42,715 nt of DNA from Streptomyces flaveolus (GCF_000716535.1 NZ_JNWV01000070.1:1-42715); one strand, 5' to 3'. Shown: positions 33,958 through 42,514, numbered from the stretch's first letter. A program made the numbers and translations. The notes: generated from the sequence alone by a model not told the origin.

Positions 33958-34445
33958 GTGTGCGGCGCCGGAACCGCCCAACCATTAACGGCGCTACATG
34001 TCCATCGAAGGCGTTTTTCTGGCCGCTTTGTTTAACGAGCGTTCGATTTTGAATTGAGGAAGGGGTGTGACCCAGCCTCCGCAGGAATCAGCTGCGCGGG
34101 CGTGGGCGCCGGGCGTCCATGAGGCACCAAGCGTCCAGCGGCGATGTGAGCGCGCCAGCTCTGGGCGGCGCACCCGGCATGACAGCGGAGTAGCAGCCGC
34201 CACCGATCCCGCCCTTCGGGTCTGTCTCGCAGGAGCGATCCATGACCCCGTCATCGGCGCGAGCCCGGGAGATATGGCGAAGGCAACACCGTCATCACCA
34301 CGACCCCCCAACCCGGGTCTCGGCTGTCGGCACTGCTGAGAACGGGGCCGCCTCAGTCCTCACCGTGCCGGCACCTCACGCGGGGGCCCCGGCCGGCTAC
34401 CTCCCTGCTACGAAGATCCCGCTTCGATCAACATCAAGAGGAAGC
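33958..34445. other. 488-base leader region before the quinone oxidoreductase
   Basis: Apart from box 2, no domain is recognised. A GTG at 34067 directly follows a GAGGAAGG site and opens a 90-codon frame to 34339, but its composition is unlike the neighbours and I see no family, so I do not call it a gene. Confidence 0.4.
34036..34045. promoter_or_regulatory. CGAGCGTTCG, candidate TetR box 2
   Basis: This is a second copy of CGANCGNTCG, set in AT-rich flanks (TTTAA before, ATTTTG after), between tetR and the quinone oxidoreductase gene. The match to box 1 is 8 of 10, with the two free positions differing. Confidence 0.55.
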
Positions 34446-35405
34446 ATGAAAACAGTAGGAGTATCTGAATTCGGAGGGCCGGAAGCCCTGCGCGTCTTCG
34501 AGATGCCCGAGCCTCATGCCGGTCCCGGGCAGGTACGCATCCGGGTGCACGCTGCCACGGTGAACCCTGGTGACCGCTACTTGCGCAACGGGGCACTTGG
34601 CCGTACGTCCCCCGCACCCCCGTACGTCCCCGGCATGGAAGCAGCCGGGGTGGTGGACGAGATCGGCAGCGACACCGACACCGACTTGCGCCTGGGAGAC
34701 CGCGTGATGGCGATGGCCAACCCGACCACCCCCACGGGCGGCGCCTACGCGGAATATGTTGCCCTGCCCGCGGAACAGGTGGCCCGCGCGCCACAGGGGG
34801 TGACTCATGCCGAAGCGGCCACCTTGCCCATGAACGGACTGACCGCGCGGCTCGCTCTCGACCTGGCCGGGCTCTCACAGGGGCAGACGCTCGCGGTCAC
34901 CGGCGCGCCGGGAGCCGTGGGCGGCTACGTAACCCAGTTGGCCAAGGCGGACGGACTCACCGTCGTCGCGGACGCCTCGCCGACCGATGAGGAACTCGTG
35001 CGCTCGTTCGGTGCCGACATCGTCGTACCCCGGGGGGCCGATGTCGCTCAGCACGTCCTGCGAGCGGTGCCGGGAGGAGTTGCGGGGCTGATCGACGCTG
35101 CCGTCATCGGATCGACGGTGGTGGCGCCCGCCGTGCACGACGGCGGCGTCATCGTCACCGTCCTCGGCGAGGGATCCCGCGCCCTCAGCCCCGACGAGAT
35201 GGGGCGCCGGTCCCTGCGCATGCGCATGGCCTTCGTCCCGGACTACCTAGGCGACCGCAGCCGGCTCGACCGTCTGCGTCAACAAGCCGAATCAGGAGAG
35301 CTTCTTCTCCGCGTAGCTCGTACCTTCCCTGCCGAACAGGCAGCCGAGGCTCACCGCCTGATGGAGGCCGGCGGCATCCGAGGCCGCCTCGTCCTGGAAT
35401 TCTGA
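34446..35405 (+). CDS. Zinc-independent quinone oxidoreductase (MDR family)
   Basis: A 319-residue medium-chain dehydrogenase/reductase of the quinone oxidoreductase type: MKTVGVSEFGGPEALRVFE, VRIRVHAATVNPGDRYLRNG, YVPGMEAAGVVDEIG, LGDRVMAMANPTTPTGGAYAEYVALPA, then the NADPH-binding TLAVTGAPGAVGGYVTQLAK and GGIRGRLVLEF at the end. The zinc ligands of alcohol dehydrogenases are absent. GAGGAAG precedes the ATG at 34446. It lies downstream of tetR and of CGANCGNTCG box 2. Such enzymes reduce quinones or enals. Confidence 0.88.
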   Translation: MKTVGVSEFGGPEALRVFEMPEPHAGPGQVRIRVHAATVNPGDRYLRNGALGRTSPAPPYVPGMEAAGVVDEIGSDTDTDLRLGDRVMAMANPTTPTGGAYAEYVALPAEQVARAPQGVTHAEAATLPMNGLTARLALDLAGLSQGQTLAVTGAPGAVGGYVTQLAKADGLTVVADASPTDEELVRSFGADIVVPRGADVAQHVLRAVPGGVAGLIDAAVIGSTVVAPAVHDGGVIVTVLGEGSRALSPDEMGRRSLRMRMAFVPDYLGDRSRLDRLRQQAESGELLLRVARTFPAEQAAEAHRLMEAGGIRGRLVLEF

Positions 35406-35795
35406 CCCCCTCCACCTACCTTCGGCGGCCGCTCCATCCTGCAGGGAGTGTCGTCCATCACCTGAGCCCACTCAAGGAGACCGGCGGGCCGAGGACTCAC
35501 ATGGGTGGGCACAAAGAGAGATGGGGAGCCGACACCCGAGCGCGGTGGAGTCGTCCCCCTGAGACGGTCCGCCGGTGATGTGCCGAGTGCCGGCAGGGCT
35601 ACGCCCGCGTGCTGCGCCCCGGCGGTCGGTTCCGCCGTATACCGCTGAAGGCCCCCCGCACAGGTCCACCGGTGGTCGTCCCATGTCAAGGTGCGCTTCT
35701 GCGGCGCGGCTCCGAGGCCATGCCTCGGCGGAGACGCACCCCCGCCCCGCCATCACCTGACTGCCCACACATGACTTCCGAGTGCGTCGCCGACT
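35406..35795. other. Gap with a short methyltransferase-like fragment
   Basis: At about 35588-35650 one frame reads CRQGYARVLRPGGRFRRI, which resembles the RVLRPGGRF motif of class I SAM-dependent methyltransferases. An in-frame stop lies immediately upstream and nothing else of the family is present. No other gene is seen in the gap. Confidence 0.35.
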
Positions 35796-35805
35796 GGAAC
35801 GTTCG
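35796..35805. promoter_or_regulatory. GGAACGTTCG, candidate TetR box 3
   Basis: It matches CGANCGNTCG at all but the first fixed base. A TTGACA-like hexamer (TTGACA at about 35831) follows, upstream of the NTF2-like gene at 35987. Confidence 0.45.
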
Positions 35806-35986
35806 ATACAAATAGGTTCCATCTTTTCTTGACAGAGTGTTCCACATAGGGTTCACTGAGGGGGCGGGGCCTGATCGCGACGTACCGGTAGCGCGGCATT
35901 CCCACGGTCGAGTGCCAGGCCGGTCCAAGGGCCCGGACCCCAGTGCCCGTCGCCCACGTACTGCGGCGGCGTCGAAAGGAATCAAC

Positions 35987-36604
35987 ATGGACACGCAGGA
36001 ATACCGCACGCCCTCAGCATGGCGTTCACGTGTGGTCGGCGCAGCCGCGATAGCCGCGCTGATGGTCGGCGGGGGTGCGGGCGCGGCGGCCTGGGCCTCC
36101 CAGCCCGCGTCCGCGGCGCGCCAGCCGGCTGAAACCACCCACACCACTGCGGCACGCAACGCGGCCACACTGCAGCAGCTGACTGACGTCGAGGACATCC
36201 GTCAGGTGAAGGCACGCTACTTCCGCTACCTCGACAGCAAGCAGTGGTCCAAGCTGGCCGCCCTCTTCACCGCCCACCCCACCATCGACGTGGGCGCCAA
36301 GTACAGCAGCGGCAAGGAACTCGCCGAGAAGACGGCGGCACTCCTGGGTGACGCGCCCACCGCCCACCAGGGTTTCCTGCCCGAGATCGAGGTGCGCGGA
36401 AACCGCGCGTCAGCGATCTGGGCAATGGAGGACTACGTGAGTTTCCCGCCTGGCTCCAGCTACAAGAACGGCTTCCACGGTTACGGTCAGTACCACGACA
36501 CCTATCAGCGCATCGACGGCCACTGGTACATCTCCAGCACCGTGCTGTCCCGGTTCCGGGTGGACACCGTCCCCAACTGGACGCCGTCCGCCGCACAGAA
36601 GTAA
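35987..36604 (+). CDS. Exported NTF2/SnoaL-like protein
   Basis: 205 residues. A long N-terminal export signal (SRVVGAAAIAALMVGGGAGA, cleavage after ASQPASAA is likely) precedes a SnoaL-like_4/NTF2-like domain: LTDVEDIRQVKARYFRYLD, WSKLAALFTAHPTIDVG, RASAIWAMEDYVSFPPG, FHGYGQYHDTYQRIDGHWYISS. Cytoplasmic relatives are dehydratases, isomerases or cyclases; an exported copy is less usual. The putative catalytic Asp of the domain lies in the first helix-loop. The ATG at 35987 follows AAAGGA. Co-transcription with the Gfo/Idh gene 55 bases downstream is likely. Confidence 0.8.
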   Translation: MDTQEYRTPSAWRSRVVGAAAIAALMVGGGAGAAAWASQPASAARQPAETTHTTAARNAATLQQLTDVEDIRQVKARYFRYLDSKQWSKLAALFTAHPTIDVGAKYSSGKELAEKTAALLGDAPTAHQGFLPEIEVRGNRASAIWAMEDYVSFPPGSSYKNGFHGYGQYHDTYQRIDGHWYISSTVLSRFRVDTVPNWTPSAAQK

Positions 36605-36659
36605 TCGCCGACCACAACCCCTTCGGCCCGCTTAGGGCCGCTCTCACAGGAGTCACAAC

Positions 36660-37760
36660 ATGAGCACCCTCGGTGTCGGAATCATTGGCGGAAGTCCGGG
36701 TGGCTGGGCCTCCATCAGCCATGTCCCCGCTCTGAAGGCACTACCGGATTTCGAGCTACGGGCTGTCAGCACCTCGCGCCGCGCGTCCGCAGAGGCGGCC
36801 ATGCGAGAGTTCGGCGTCGAGGCGGCCTTCGACAACCACGCCGCACTGCTGGCCCACCCGGGGGTCGACGTCGTCGTGGTGGCGGTCAAAGTACCGCATC
36901 ACCGGGAGCTGGTCTCGGCGGCGATCGACGCCGGGAAGACCGTCTACTCCGAGTGGCCGCTCGCCCTGAACCTGGCCGAGGCCACCGAACTGACCCGGCG
37001 CGCAGAGGCCGCCGGAGTGCGCACCGTCATCGGCCTCCAGGGTCGCTATCATCCCGAGTTGCGCTACGTGCGGCGCCTGATCGAGGACGGCCGAATCGGC
37101 CGGGTCATCGGCACCACCCTGGTCGGCTCCGGAATGGTCTGGAACGGGCAGACCACCAAAGCGCACACGTACTGGTACGACGACACCCAGGGCGCGACCC
37201 CCCTGTCCGGCGCCGCCCTGCACGCCGTCGACGCGCTCAACGTCACCCTCGGCGAGTTCAAGCACCTGTCGGCCAATCTCGTGCGCGGCCGCACGGAGGT
37301 GACCGTGACAGACGACGGCGACACCGTCGTCCCGGTGACCGCCCCGGACCAGATCTCTCTCATCGGTACCCTCGACAACGGCGCCGCCGCCTCGGTCTTC
37401 TACCGCGGCGGCACCTCACGCGGCGACAACTTCCGCTGGGAGATCAACGGCACGGACGGTGACATCGTCCTGACCGCTCCCTGGGGCAACGTCCAGGTGA
37501 CCGACCTCACCCTCCAGGCCGGCTTCGGCGAGGACGCGACAGTCTCCACGCTCCAAGTGCCTGCCGAGTACTCGGCCGGCATCCCTGCGGGCCTCATCGG
37601 CCCGGCCAGGAACGTCGCCGCGCTCTACACCCATCTGGGACGGGACCTGCGCGAAGGGACCCACACCGTTCCCGACTTCGCCTACGCCCACACCCGCCAC
37701 CAGCTCCTGGATGCCATCGGAAACGCGTCACGGCAGAAGACCGCGCAGACCCTCGGTTGA
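36660..37760 (+). CDS. Gfo/Idh/MocA-family protein of the Gal80-like type
   Basis: 366 residues. N-terminal Rossmann fold with GVGIIGGSPGGWASISHVPAL, FELRAVSTSRRASAEAA, VDVVVVAVKVPHHRELVSAAIDAGKTVYSEWPLALNLAEATELTR, then RTVIGLQGRYHPELRYVRRLIEDGRIG and the C-terminal Gal80-like domain (SLIGTLDNGAAASVFYRGG). The family's EKP motif, whose Lys is catalytic, reads EWP (Glu98-Trp99-Pro100), as in Gal80-like proteins, so a normal dehydrogenase reaction is doubtful. CAGGAG is placed seven bases before the ATG. Last of the genes under CGANCGNTCG boxes. Confidence 0.85.
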   Translation: MSTLGVGIIGGSPGGWASISHVPALKALPDFELRAVSTSRRASAEAAMREFGVEAAFDNHAALLAHPGVDVVVVAVKVPHHRELVSAAIDAGKTVYSEWPLALNLAEATELTRRAEAAGVRTVIGLQGRYHPELRYVRRLIEDGRIGRVIGTTLVGSGMVWNGQTTKAHTYWYDDTQGATPLSGAALHAVDALNVTLGEFKHLSANLVRGRTEVTVTDDGDTVVPVTAPDQISLIGTLDNGAAASVFYRGGTSRGDNFRWEINGTDGDIVLTAPWGNVQVTDLTLQAGFGEDATVSTLQVPAEYSAGIPAGLIGPARNVAALYTHLGRDLREGTHTVPDFAYAHTRHQLLDAIGNASRQKTAQTLG

Positions 37761-37809
37761 GTCGCCGGTACGCCGCATCATCCGGACGCTGTACGCAGTG
37801 AATATATAA

Positions 37810-37819
37810 CGAACGCTCG
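37810..37819. promoter_or_regulatory. CGAACGCTCG, candidate TetR box 4
   Basis: A full match to CGANCGNTCG lies next to an AT-rich ATATATAA segment (37802-37808) that resembles a -10. It is 50 bases after the Gfo/Idh stop. No intact gene starts close downstream on either strand. Confidence 0.5.
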
Positions 37820-37839
37820 CCAATGAATCGTGTCGCTCC

Positions 37840-38189
37840 ATGAATGGTGAGTGGTGCGCCCACAAGTCCGGACTGGGAGGCGCGGCGGGTGGTGCGGGCC
37901 GGTGCGCAGTCGGAGCGGGTGTTCGGGCCGGCGCAGACGTTGGTGGCTCGGTGGTGGGAGCGGGCCCTGCAGTGGGAGCGGGAGCCGATCTGGCCGCGGC
38001 GCCTGCATCGAGTTGCGGGCGGGGAAGCGGGTAGTGATCTGGAGCGGTGGCGGATCGTGGGGCGGGACGCGGTCGTCTTCGGCGGAGGTGGTGACAGTGG
38101 CCGACGCCCTGCTGGATCCGGCCATGTCCGAGCTGGTGTGGGCCGACAGCGGTGCCGCACGGCCGCGGGCGCTGCCCGCCGACGGGGTG
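37840..38189 (+). other. Possible frameshifted coding remnant
   Basis: From a position just after box 4 the plus strand gives protein-like sense in two frames: VFGPAQTLVARWWERALQWEREPIWPRRLHR, broken off and taken up by ELRAGKRVVIWSGGGSWGGT and TVADALLDPAMSELVWADSGAARPRALPADG. I do not recognise the family. It may be a decayed gene once driven from box 4. Confidence 0.3.
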
Positions 38190-39250
38190 TTCTGCCGCAG
38201 GCTCGGTGAGCGACTGCGGACAGGAGCGCGGCCGCCGTGTGGGCGGCGGCGCCGGGGCGGGTGTCACGCAGCGCGGCAAGCAGCTCGGCGCGCTCCAGGG
38301 CGGCGAGGGTCTCTCGGTCGGGCACGCCCCAGCACAGCCAGGAGGCGGCTGGCGAGGGCCTACCGGGGGCGAGAGCGTACAGCGCGGTGCGGTGTGCGGC
38401 GGTGAAGGCGGGGGCGTACCGGTGCAGGGCGGGAAGGCGCACCCCGATCGCGTGGGCCACCGCGTCCTGGTCCCCGCGCGCGGCGAGCGCGCCGGACACC
38501 GTCTGAAGGACGTCGGCGGGTATCTCTCCTGGCGTGCGGGCCTGGTGGACGGCTTGCTCGAGCAGGCACCCCAGCGCCCGCACAGACGTCCCCGGCCCAG
38601 CAGCGGCGCGTCCGCTCTCCCGCCATCTGCCGGGCCGGGGGCGTCGCCGGGGGCGTCCGGGGCAGGGATGGCGGCGGGGCGGGCCAGTGGGGCGGCCGCG
38701 GCGTGCAGGGCGTGCAGGCGGGCCAGGCTCGTCTTCTCCTGGTCGCCGAGAAGGGCGGTGTCGGTGCGCCACATGGTGGTGAGCAGGTCGAACAGCGCCT
38801 GGTCGGCGAAGGCCCCTGCGGCCGACCGGTTCTCGGCGGCTGCGGCGCCGGTGGCGGGGGCTGTGGCGTCGAGGCGGCCGCGCACGTCGAACACCGCGGT
38901 GACAGCGACCTCAAGGGCACCGTCGGGGAGAGCGCCGGGGCGGTCGGCGAGGACGGCGGCCGCAGCGAGGTAGAACGCGCCGAGCTCTGGCAGCTGCAGA
39001 GCGGCCAGGACGGCGGGCACGTCGGCCGTCCAGGCGGCCGGGTCTGCGGCCAGGACCACGGCATCAATGCTGTCCGGCCTGGGCGGCGGCGCGTTCGGCG
39101 ACGAGGCCGGCCTCTTCCTGGGCCGGGGTGTCGGCGCTTCGGGCAGGCCAGGCGCAGCCACACCTCATCGGCAAGGGCGGAGGGGTGAAGTAGCCGACGG
39201 CGGCAAGAAAGCCTGGCCAGGTGCCGTATTCGGGGCCGTCAGCGCCAGGG
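38190..39250 (-). pseudogene. Unknown protein gene with several frameshifts
   Basis: Minus-strand sense passes through three frames: DGPEYGTWPGFLAAVGYFTPP and TPAQEEAGLVAERAAAQAGQ (about 39240-39070), then DSIDAVVLAADPAAWTADVP and LPELGAFYLAAAAVLADRPG through LFDLLTTMWRTDTALLGDQEK (about 39070-38620), then SVRALGCLLEQAVHQARTPG, VLQTVSGALAARGDQDAVAH, RTALYALAPGRPSPAASWL and RETLAALERAELLAALRD (about 38590-38250). The helical, Ala/Leu-rich sequence has no domain I can name. Breaks near 39070 and 38600 argue for a pseudogene, or sequencing error in this GC-rich stretch. Confidence 0.55.
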
Positions 39251-39313
39251 TGTCGTCAGGCATCGCGGCGCGCCGGATAGCAGTCCCTGGGCTTGAGAGC
39301 TGTCCAAGCAGTG

Positions 39314-39340
39314 GTACCAGCGATACCATCGGTACCATGA
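39314..39340. promoter_or_regulatory. Three tandem 9-base repeats over the antitoxin start
   Basis: GTACCAGCG, ATACCATCG and GTACCATGA lie head to tail, so that the last repeat contains the ATG at 39337. They share TACCA at an exact 9-base period. No ribosome site fits between the repeats and the ATG, so the mRNA may be leaderless. The position is that of an autoregulatory operator of a toxin/antitoxin operon. Confidence 0.5.
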
Positions 39341-39630
39341 CCAAGGCCATGAACTTGCGCTTCCCCGATCCAGCGCAGCGTGCCGCGATCGAGGCCGCTG
39401 CGAAGCAGGAGGGCGTCAGCCTGCAGGAATACATCCTTTCGGCTGCCTACGCCCGGGCCACCGCCGTGGAGGAGCGCTTCCTCGAGGCGTTCAGGGCGTC
39501 GATGTCGCACAGCGGTGACGCGTTCGCCGAGGAGGCCGGCGCAGCCGGTTCCGGTGCGCAGCAGCGCGAGGCGGAGCTTCAGGCGCGACGTGATCTTGAC
39601 AAGCAGCAGGATCGGGGTCACGCCGCGTGA
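39337..39630 (+). CDS. Ribbon-helix-helix-type antitoxin
   Basis: 97 residues beginning MTKAMNLRFPDPAQRAAIEA with AAKQEGVSLQEYILSAAYAR, the beta-strand and two helices of a ribbon-helix-helix DNA-binding fold like Arc/MetJ- or DUF1778-type antitoxins. The C-terminal half (about residues 45-97) is helical, acidic/basic and likely disordered until it binds the toxin. It overlaps the next gene by GTGA, the normal order antitoxin-toxin. It should repress its own operon by binding the tandem repeats at its start codon. Confidence 0.75.
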   Translation: MTKAMNLRFPDPAQRAAIEAAAKQEGVSLQEYILSAAYARATAVEERFLEAFRASMSHSGDAFAEEAGAAGSGAQQREAELQARRDLDKQQDRGHAA

Positions 39631-40010
39631 CGCAGGACGAACCGCTCCACCCGCTGGACGTCGCCTTCCTGCTGCACGCCGCAGAGCTGCTGCCCGGTGA
39701 TCCCCAGGTGGACGACTACGGGCCGCTCTACGCGGCGGCCGGCCGGGTCAACGCCAGGGCGATGGAACGCGACATCTACGGATCGGTGTATCTCAAGGCA
39801 GCCGCGCTGCTCCAGACACTGGTGAAACTGCCATGCCTGGAGCACTCCAACGAGGCGTTCGCCTGGCACTCCACCGAGGCCTACCTGGCCCTGAACGGGC
39901 ACCGGCTCGGCTACCCGCCCAAAGAGGCCGTCTCTCTCGTGCGCGATACGGCGTCCGGCACCTTGGGAGTCGGCCTGATCGGCCGCCAACTGCGATCCTG
40001 GACCGTCTGA
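39627..40010 (+). CDS. Doc/Fic-like toxin with degenerate active site
   Basis: 127 residues that align with Doc-type toxins: LDVAFLLHAAELL, PQVDDYGPLYAAAGRVNARAM, IYGSVYLKAAALLQTLV and AYLALNGHRLGYPPKEAVSLVRDTASG. In Doc proteins the loop is H-x-L-x-D-G-N-K-R; here residues 69-77 read PCLEHSNEA, so the catalytic His, the Asp, the Gly and the basic residues are lost and only the Asn remains. It probably cannot transfer phosphate or AMP as Fic proteins do. Either the fold has a different role or the system is decaying, but the reading frame is intact. The GTG start shares GTGA with the antitoxin. Confidence 0.7.
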   Translation: MTQDEPLHPLDVAFLLHAAELLPGDPQVDDYGPLYAAAGRVNARAMERDIYGSVYLKAAALLQTLVKLPCLEHSNEAFAWHSTEAYLALNGHRLGYPPKEAVSLVRDTASGTLGVGLIGRQLRSWTV

Positions 40011-40197
40011 CCCCCCTGGCTGGGGAATTGCGTGGGCGTCCACAGAGCCCGCTCGACTCCCTGTCCACCCCCGGCGTAGGTCAGAAAGCCACCGGTGCGG
40101 CCGACGGCTGCGCTCAGGAGCGCGGCACACCGCATGCGGTTGTTTTCCGGCATGGCTGGAAGGGGTGCGCTTTCCGGCCAGTACTCGCAGGTAGCGG

Positions 40198-40545
40198 TTG
40201 GTGGGGCCGGCCCGTATGGGCATGATCGGGGTTGTGTTACGCGAAGACGTTCCCGCTTGCGTGCGGTGGGAGATCCTGATGCACGAGCGGTTCAGCCGCG
40301 TCTGGATCTGCAAAGACTTCGGCCGCGCGGTCACTGGCGCGGACCCCGCCGAACTGGGCCGGACCGTCCTCGCCGCGTACCTCGCCGGCCGGTCCACCCA
40401 GGGTGAGACGTTCCGCGTCGTTGTCCGCACCGACGACGGCAGCCAGTGCGTCATCACTCCGGGCCAGCTCGCGGGCCCCGGCTGGAAAGCGGATCCGGTC
40501 ATCTGCCAGGCACTGCCCGCGTACCTGCGCAACGCCCTGGCCTGA
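40198..40545 (+). CDS. Hypothetical protein
   Basis: 115 codons with a mixed composition like real genes (VRWEILMHERFSRVWICKDFGRAVTGADPAELGRTVLAAYLAG, VRTDDGSQCVITPGQL, DPVICQALPAYLRNALA). I recognise no family. The start is uncertain: the first in-frame codon at 40198 or the ATG at 40216 are both possible, and no clear ribosome site decides. It lies 187 bases after the toxin gene and might belong to the same mobile module. Confidence 0.4.
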   Translation: MVGPARMGMIGVVLREDVPACVRWEILMHERFSRVWICKDFGRAVTGADPAELGRTVLAAYLAGRSTQGETFRVVVRTDDGSQCVITPGQLAGPGWKADPVICQALPAYLRNALA

Positions 40546-40861
40546 CCCCGGCGGATCCACCGGCGCAGGCGGATGGCTATGGAAAGCGGGCCCGCCGACG
40601 AGGAGGGCCCGGCCGGCTGTCCGCCCCTCTGCTGCGGGCCTCAGGGGACGTCGCTGCGCCGCCGCGGCCGCTTACGTGAGTGGGTGGGGTCGCGGCCATG
40701 CCGTCTTCGCGGTCGGTCCCCAGCCCGGAGCCGCGCGGGGCGCGCGACTGGCCGGGCAGGGCGGCCAGCCACGGTCCGGATCGCGGGGTCAGGTCGGCCG
40801 GCGCATGCGGCCTCGCCCCGAACGGGCACAGCGCACGGGGGTAGAACTGATGCTGAGCTGA
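40546..40861. other. No supported gene
   Basis: The gap between the hypothetical gene and the convergent glycosyltransferase gene has only short open frames without recognisable motifs. Confidence 0.4.
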
Positions 40862-42514
40862 TCAGCTGTAGATGTCACGTCCGGGCGCGCACAGAGGGTT
40901 CGTCGGTGCGGCGTCACGGCGGATGAAGATCGCCGATTCTCCGCCGTTGACCGGTGTCACCCAGCAGAGCCGGTAATGCCGGCGTAGGACTTCCCGCTTG
41001 GTGATTTCCGCGGGGGTCTGGTCCAACGGCTGGCCGGGGCGGTCGCGCAGGACGTTGATCTCGCGGTGCCTGAGCATGCGCTGGCGGATGACGTCCGGGG
41101 ACGCCTCGACGCCGTACAACGTGCCTGAGGCCGCCGGGGTCTGTCGCAGTGCGATGTCGTCGAGCGGCCCGAAGGCGGTGGGCCGGGCGAGCACCCATGC
41201 GCGGCGGCGTGCGGGCTGGAAGAGGACCGGTTCGGGATCTCCGGGAACGGTGACGGTGAGTCCCCAGTAGCTCTCCACGGTGTCGGTGCGACTGACCGGG
41301 GAGCGTAGTTGCCAGTACCAGGGGCCGAGTGATGAGAAGAGGGCGAAGGCCGCGGCTGCTGTGGCGCCCAGTCGGCGCCGCCTGCGTGCCGGATCCGTCT
41401 GTTCGCGCACGATTCGCTGCCATTGCCGTGCGGCCTGGCCGGCCAGGAGGGCCAGCCCGGACATGCCGTACAGGACGTAGCGGTCGACGTACCAGGGGTG
41501 GACAAGGGACACCGTCAGCAGGAACCCGGCCGGGACTGTCACAAGCGGCACGCCGATCGCTTGGAGAGTCACTGCGCGGGGCGGCACAGGGTCCTGCCGG
41601 TGGAGCCATACCCCCAAGGCGGTTGCCACGGCGGCAGGGACCACGAATCCGAGCCAGTCGTGCAGACTCGGACGGCCGAGCCAGTCCAGCTGCGCGGACG
41701 CCTGACCAGCGCTCACCACGGCCAGCGGAGACACGGCACACCCGACACTGGCGGTCACCAACGCCCAGCGCCACCCGAGGCGGCGCACCCGGCCACTGCG
41801 CCAGAGCGTCACGGCGTGCGCGAGGGCGGCCAACAGGGCGAACACGTGCAGCCAACCGCCCAGCAGGAGCAACACTGCGTACCCGACCCACCAGCGTCGT
41901 CGCTCGTCCTGCAGCGCGCGCACGAAGAACCACGTCGCCCACACGACCGCAGCACTCACCAGTGCGTAGGAGCGGGCCTCTTGCGCGTAGAACTGCACCT
42001 GCGGGACACACAGAAACACAACCCCGGCCAAGAACCCGGTCGCCGGATCACCAAGCCTGCTGCCGATGGCGTGGACCCCCAGAACAGCGGTCAACGTGCC
42101 GAGCACCGACAGCGCTCGCAACGTCCAGACACCGTCGTCCCGCACGGCAAGCACGAGGTGCGCCAGGAAGTAGTACAGGCCATGGACAGCGTCAATGTTG
42201 TGCACCAAATGCCACAACTCGCCAAGAGAGCGTCTTCCCACCGCGTAACTCACGGTCTCGTCCCGCCACGACGAGGCGTCACGGTCAAGCTTCCACAGAC
42301 TCACCAGCCCGGCCAGCAGGACGAGAAGAACCGTGAGCAGCCGCCGATACCGGCGGTTCAGCCGACGCTCATCATGGACCGGATGCCGCAGGTCGTGCGC
42401 CGCCTGAGTCTCCAAGATGCTGAACACCGCTTGCCCAGCATCCCGCAGCAGAGACAGCAACGACGCTAAGCGCGCAAGTAAAGACCGATGACGCCGGAGC
42501 CCGACGACCGGCAC
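40862..42514 (-). CDS. GT39-like polytopic membrane glycosyltransferase
   Basis: 550 residues with a basic N-terminus and about ten or more hydrophobic segments (LLTVLLVLLAGLVSLW, LRALSVLGTLTAVLGVHAI, GFLAGVVFLCVPQV, LVSAAVVWATWFFVRAL, VGYAVLLLLGGWLHVFALLAAL, WLGFVVPAAVATALGVWL). The first outer loop reads LDRDASSWRDETVSYAVGRR, the acidic motif (W-x-DE) of dolichyl/polyprenyl-phosphate-sugar-dependent GT39/ArnT-type transferases; YAQEARSYAL near residue 175 is also typical. The last 110 residues are soluble. It should transfer a sugar from a lipid-linked donor outside the membrane; donor and acceptor are unknown. The GTG at 42514 is one choice; a later start near MDERR-like sequence is possible. 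Convergent to the preceding plus-strand genes. Confidence 0.75.
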   Translation of the reverse strand: MPVVGLRRHRSLLARLASLLSLLRDAGQAVFSILETQAAHDLRHPVHDERRLNRRYRRLLTVLLVLLAGLVSLWKLDRDASSWRDETVSYAVGRRSLGELWHLVHNIDAVHGLYYFLAHLVLAVRDDGVWTLRALSVLGTLTAVLGVHAIGSRLGDPATGFLAGVVFLCVPQVQFYAQEARSYALVSAAVVWATWFFVRALQDERRRWWVGYAVLLLLGGWLHVFALLAALAHAVTLWRSGRVRRLGWRWALVTASVGCAVSPLAVVSAGQASAQLDWLGRPSLHDWLGFVVPAAVATALGVWLHRQDPVPPRAVTLQAIGVPLVTVPAGFLLTVSLVHPWYVDRYVLYGMSGLALLAGQAARQWQRIVREQTDPARRRRRLGATAAAAFALFSSLGPWYWQLRSPVSRTDTVESYWGLTVTVPGDPEPVLFQPARRRAWVLARPTAFGPLDDIALRQTPAASGTLYGVEASPDVIRQRMLRHREINVLRDRPGQPLDQTPAEITKREVLRRHYRLCWVTPVNGGESAIFIRRDAAPTNPLCAPGRDIYS

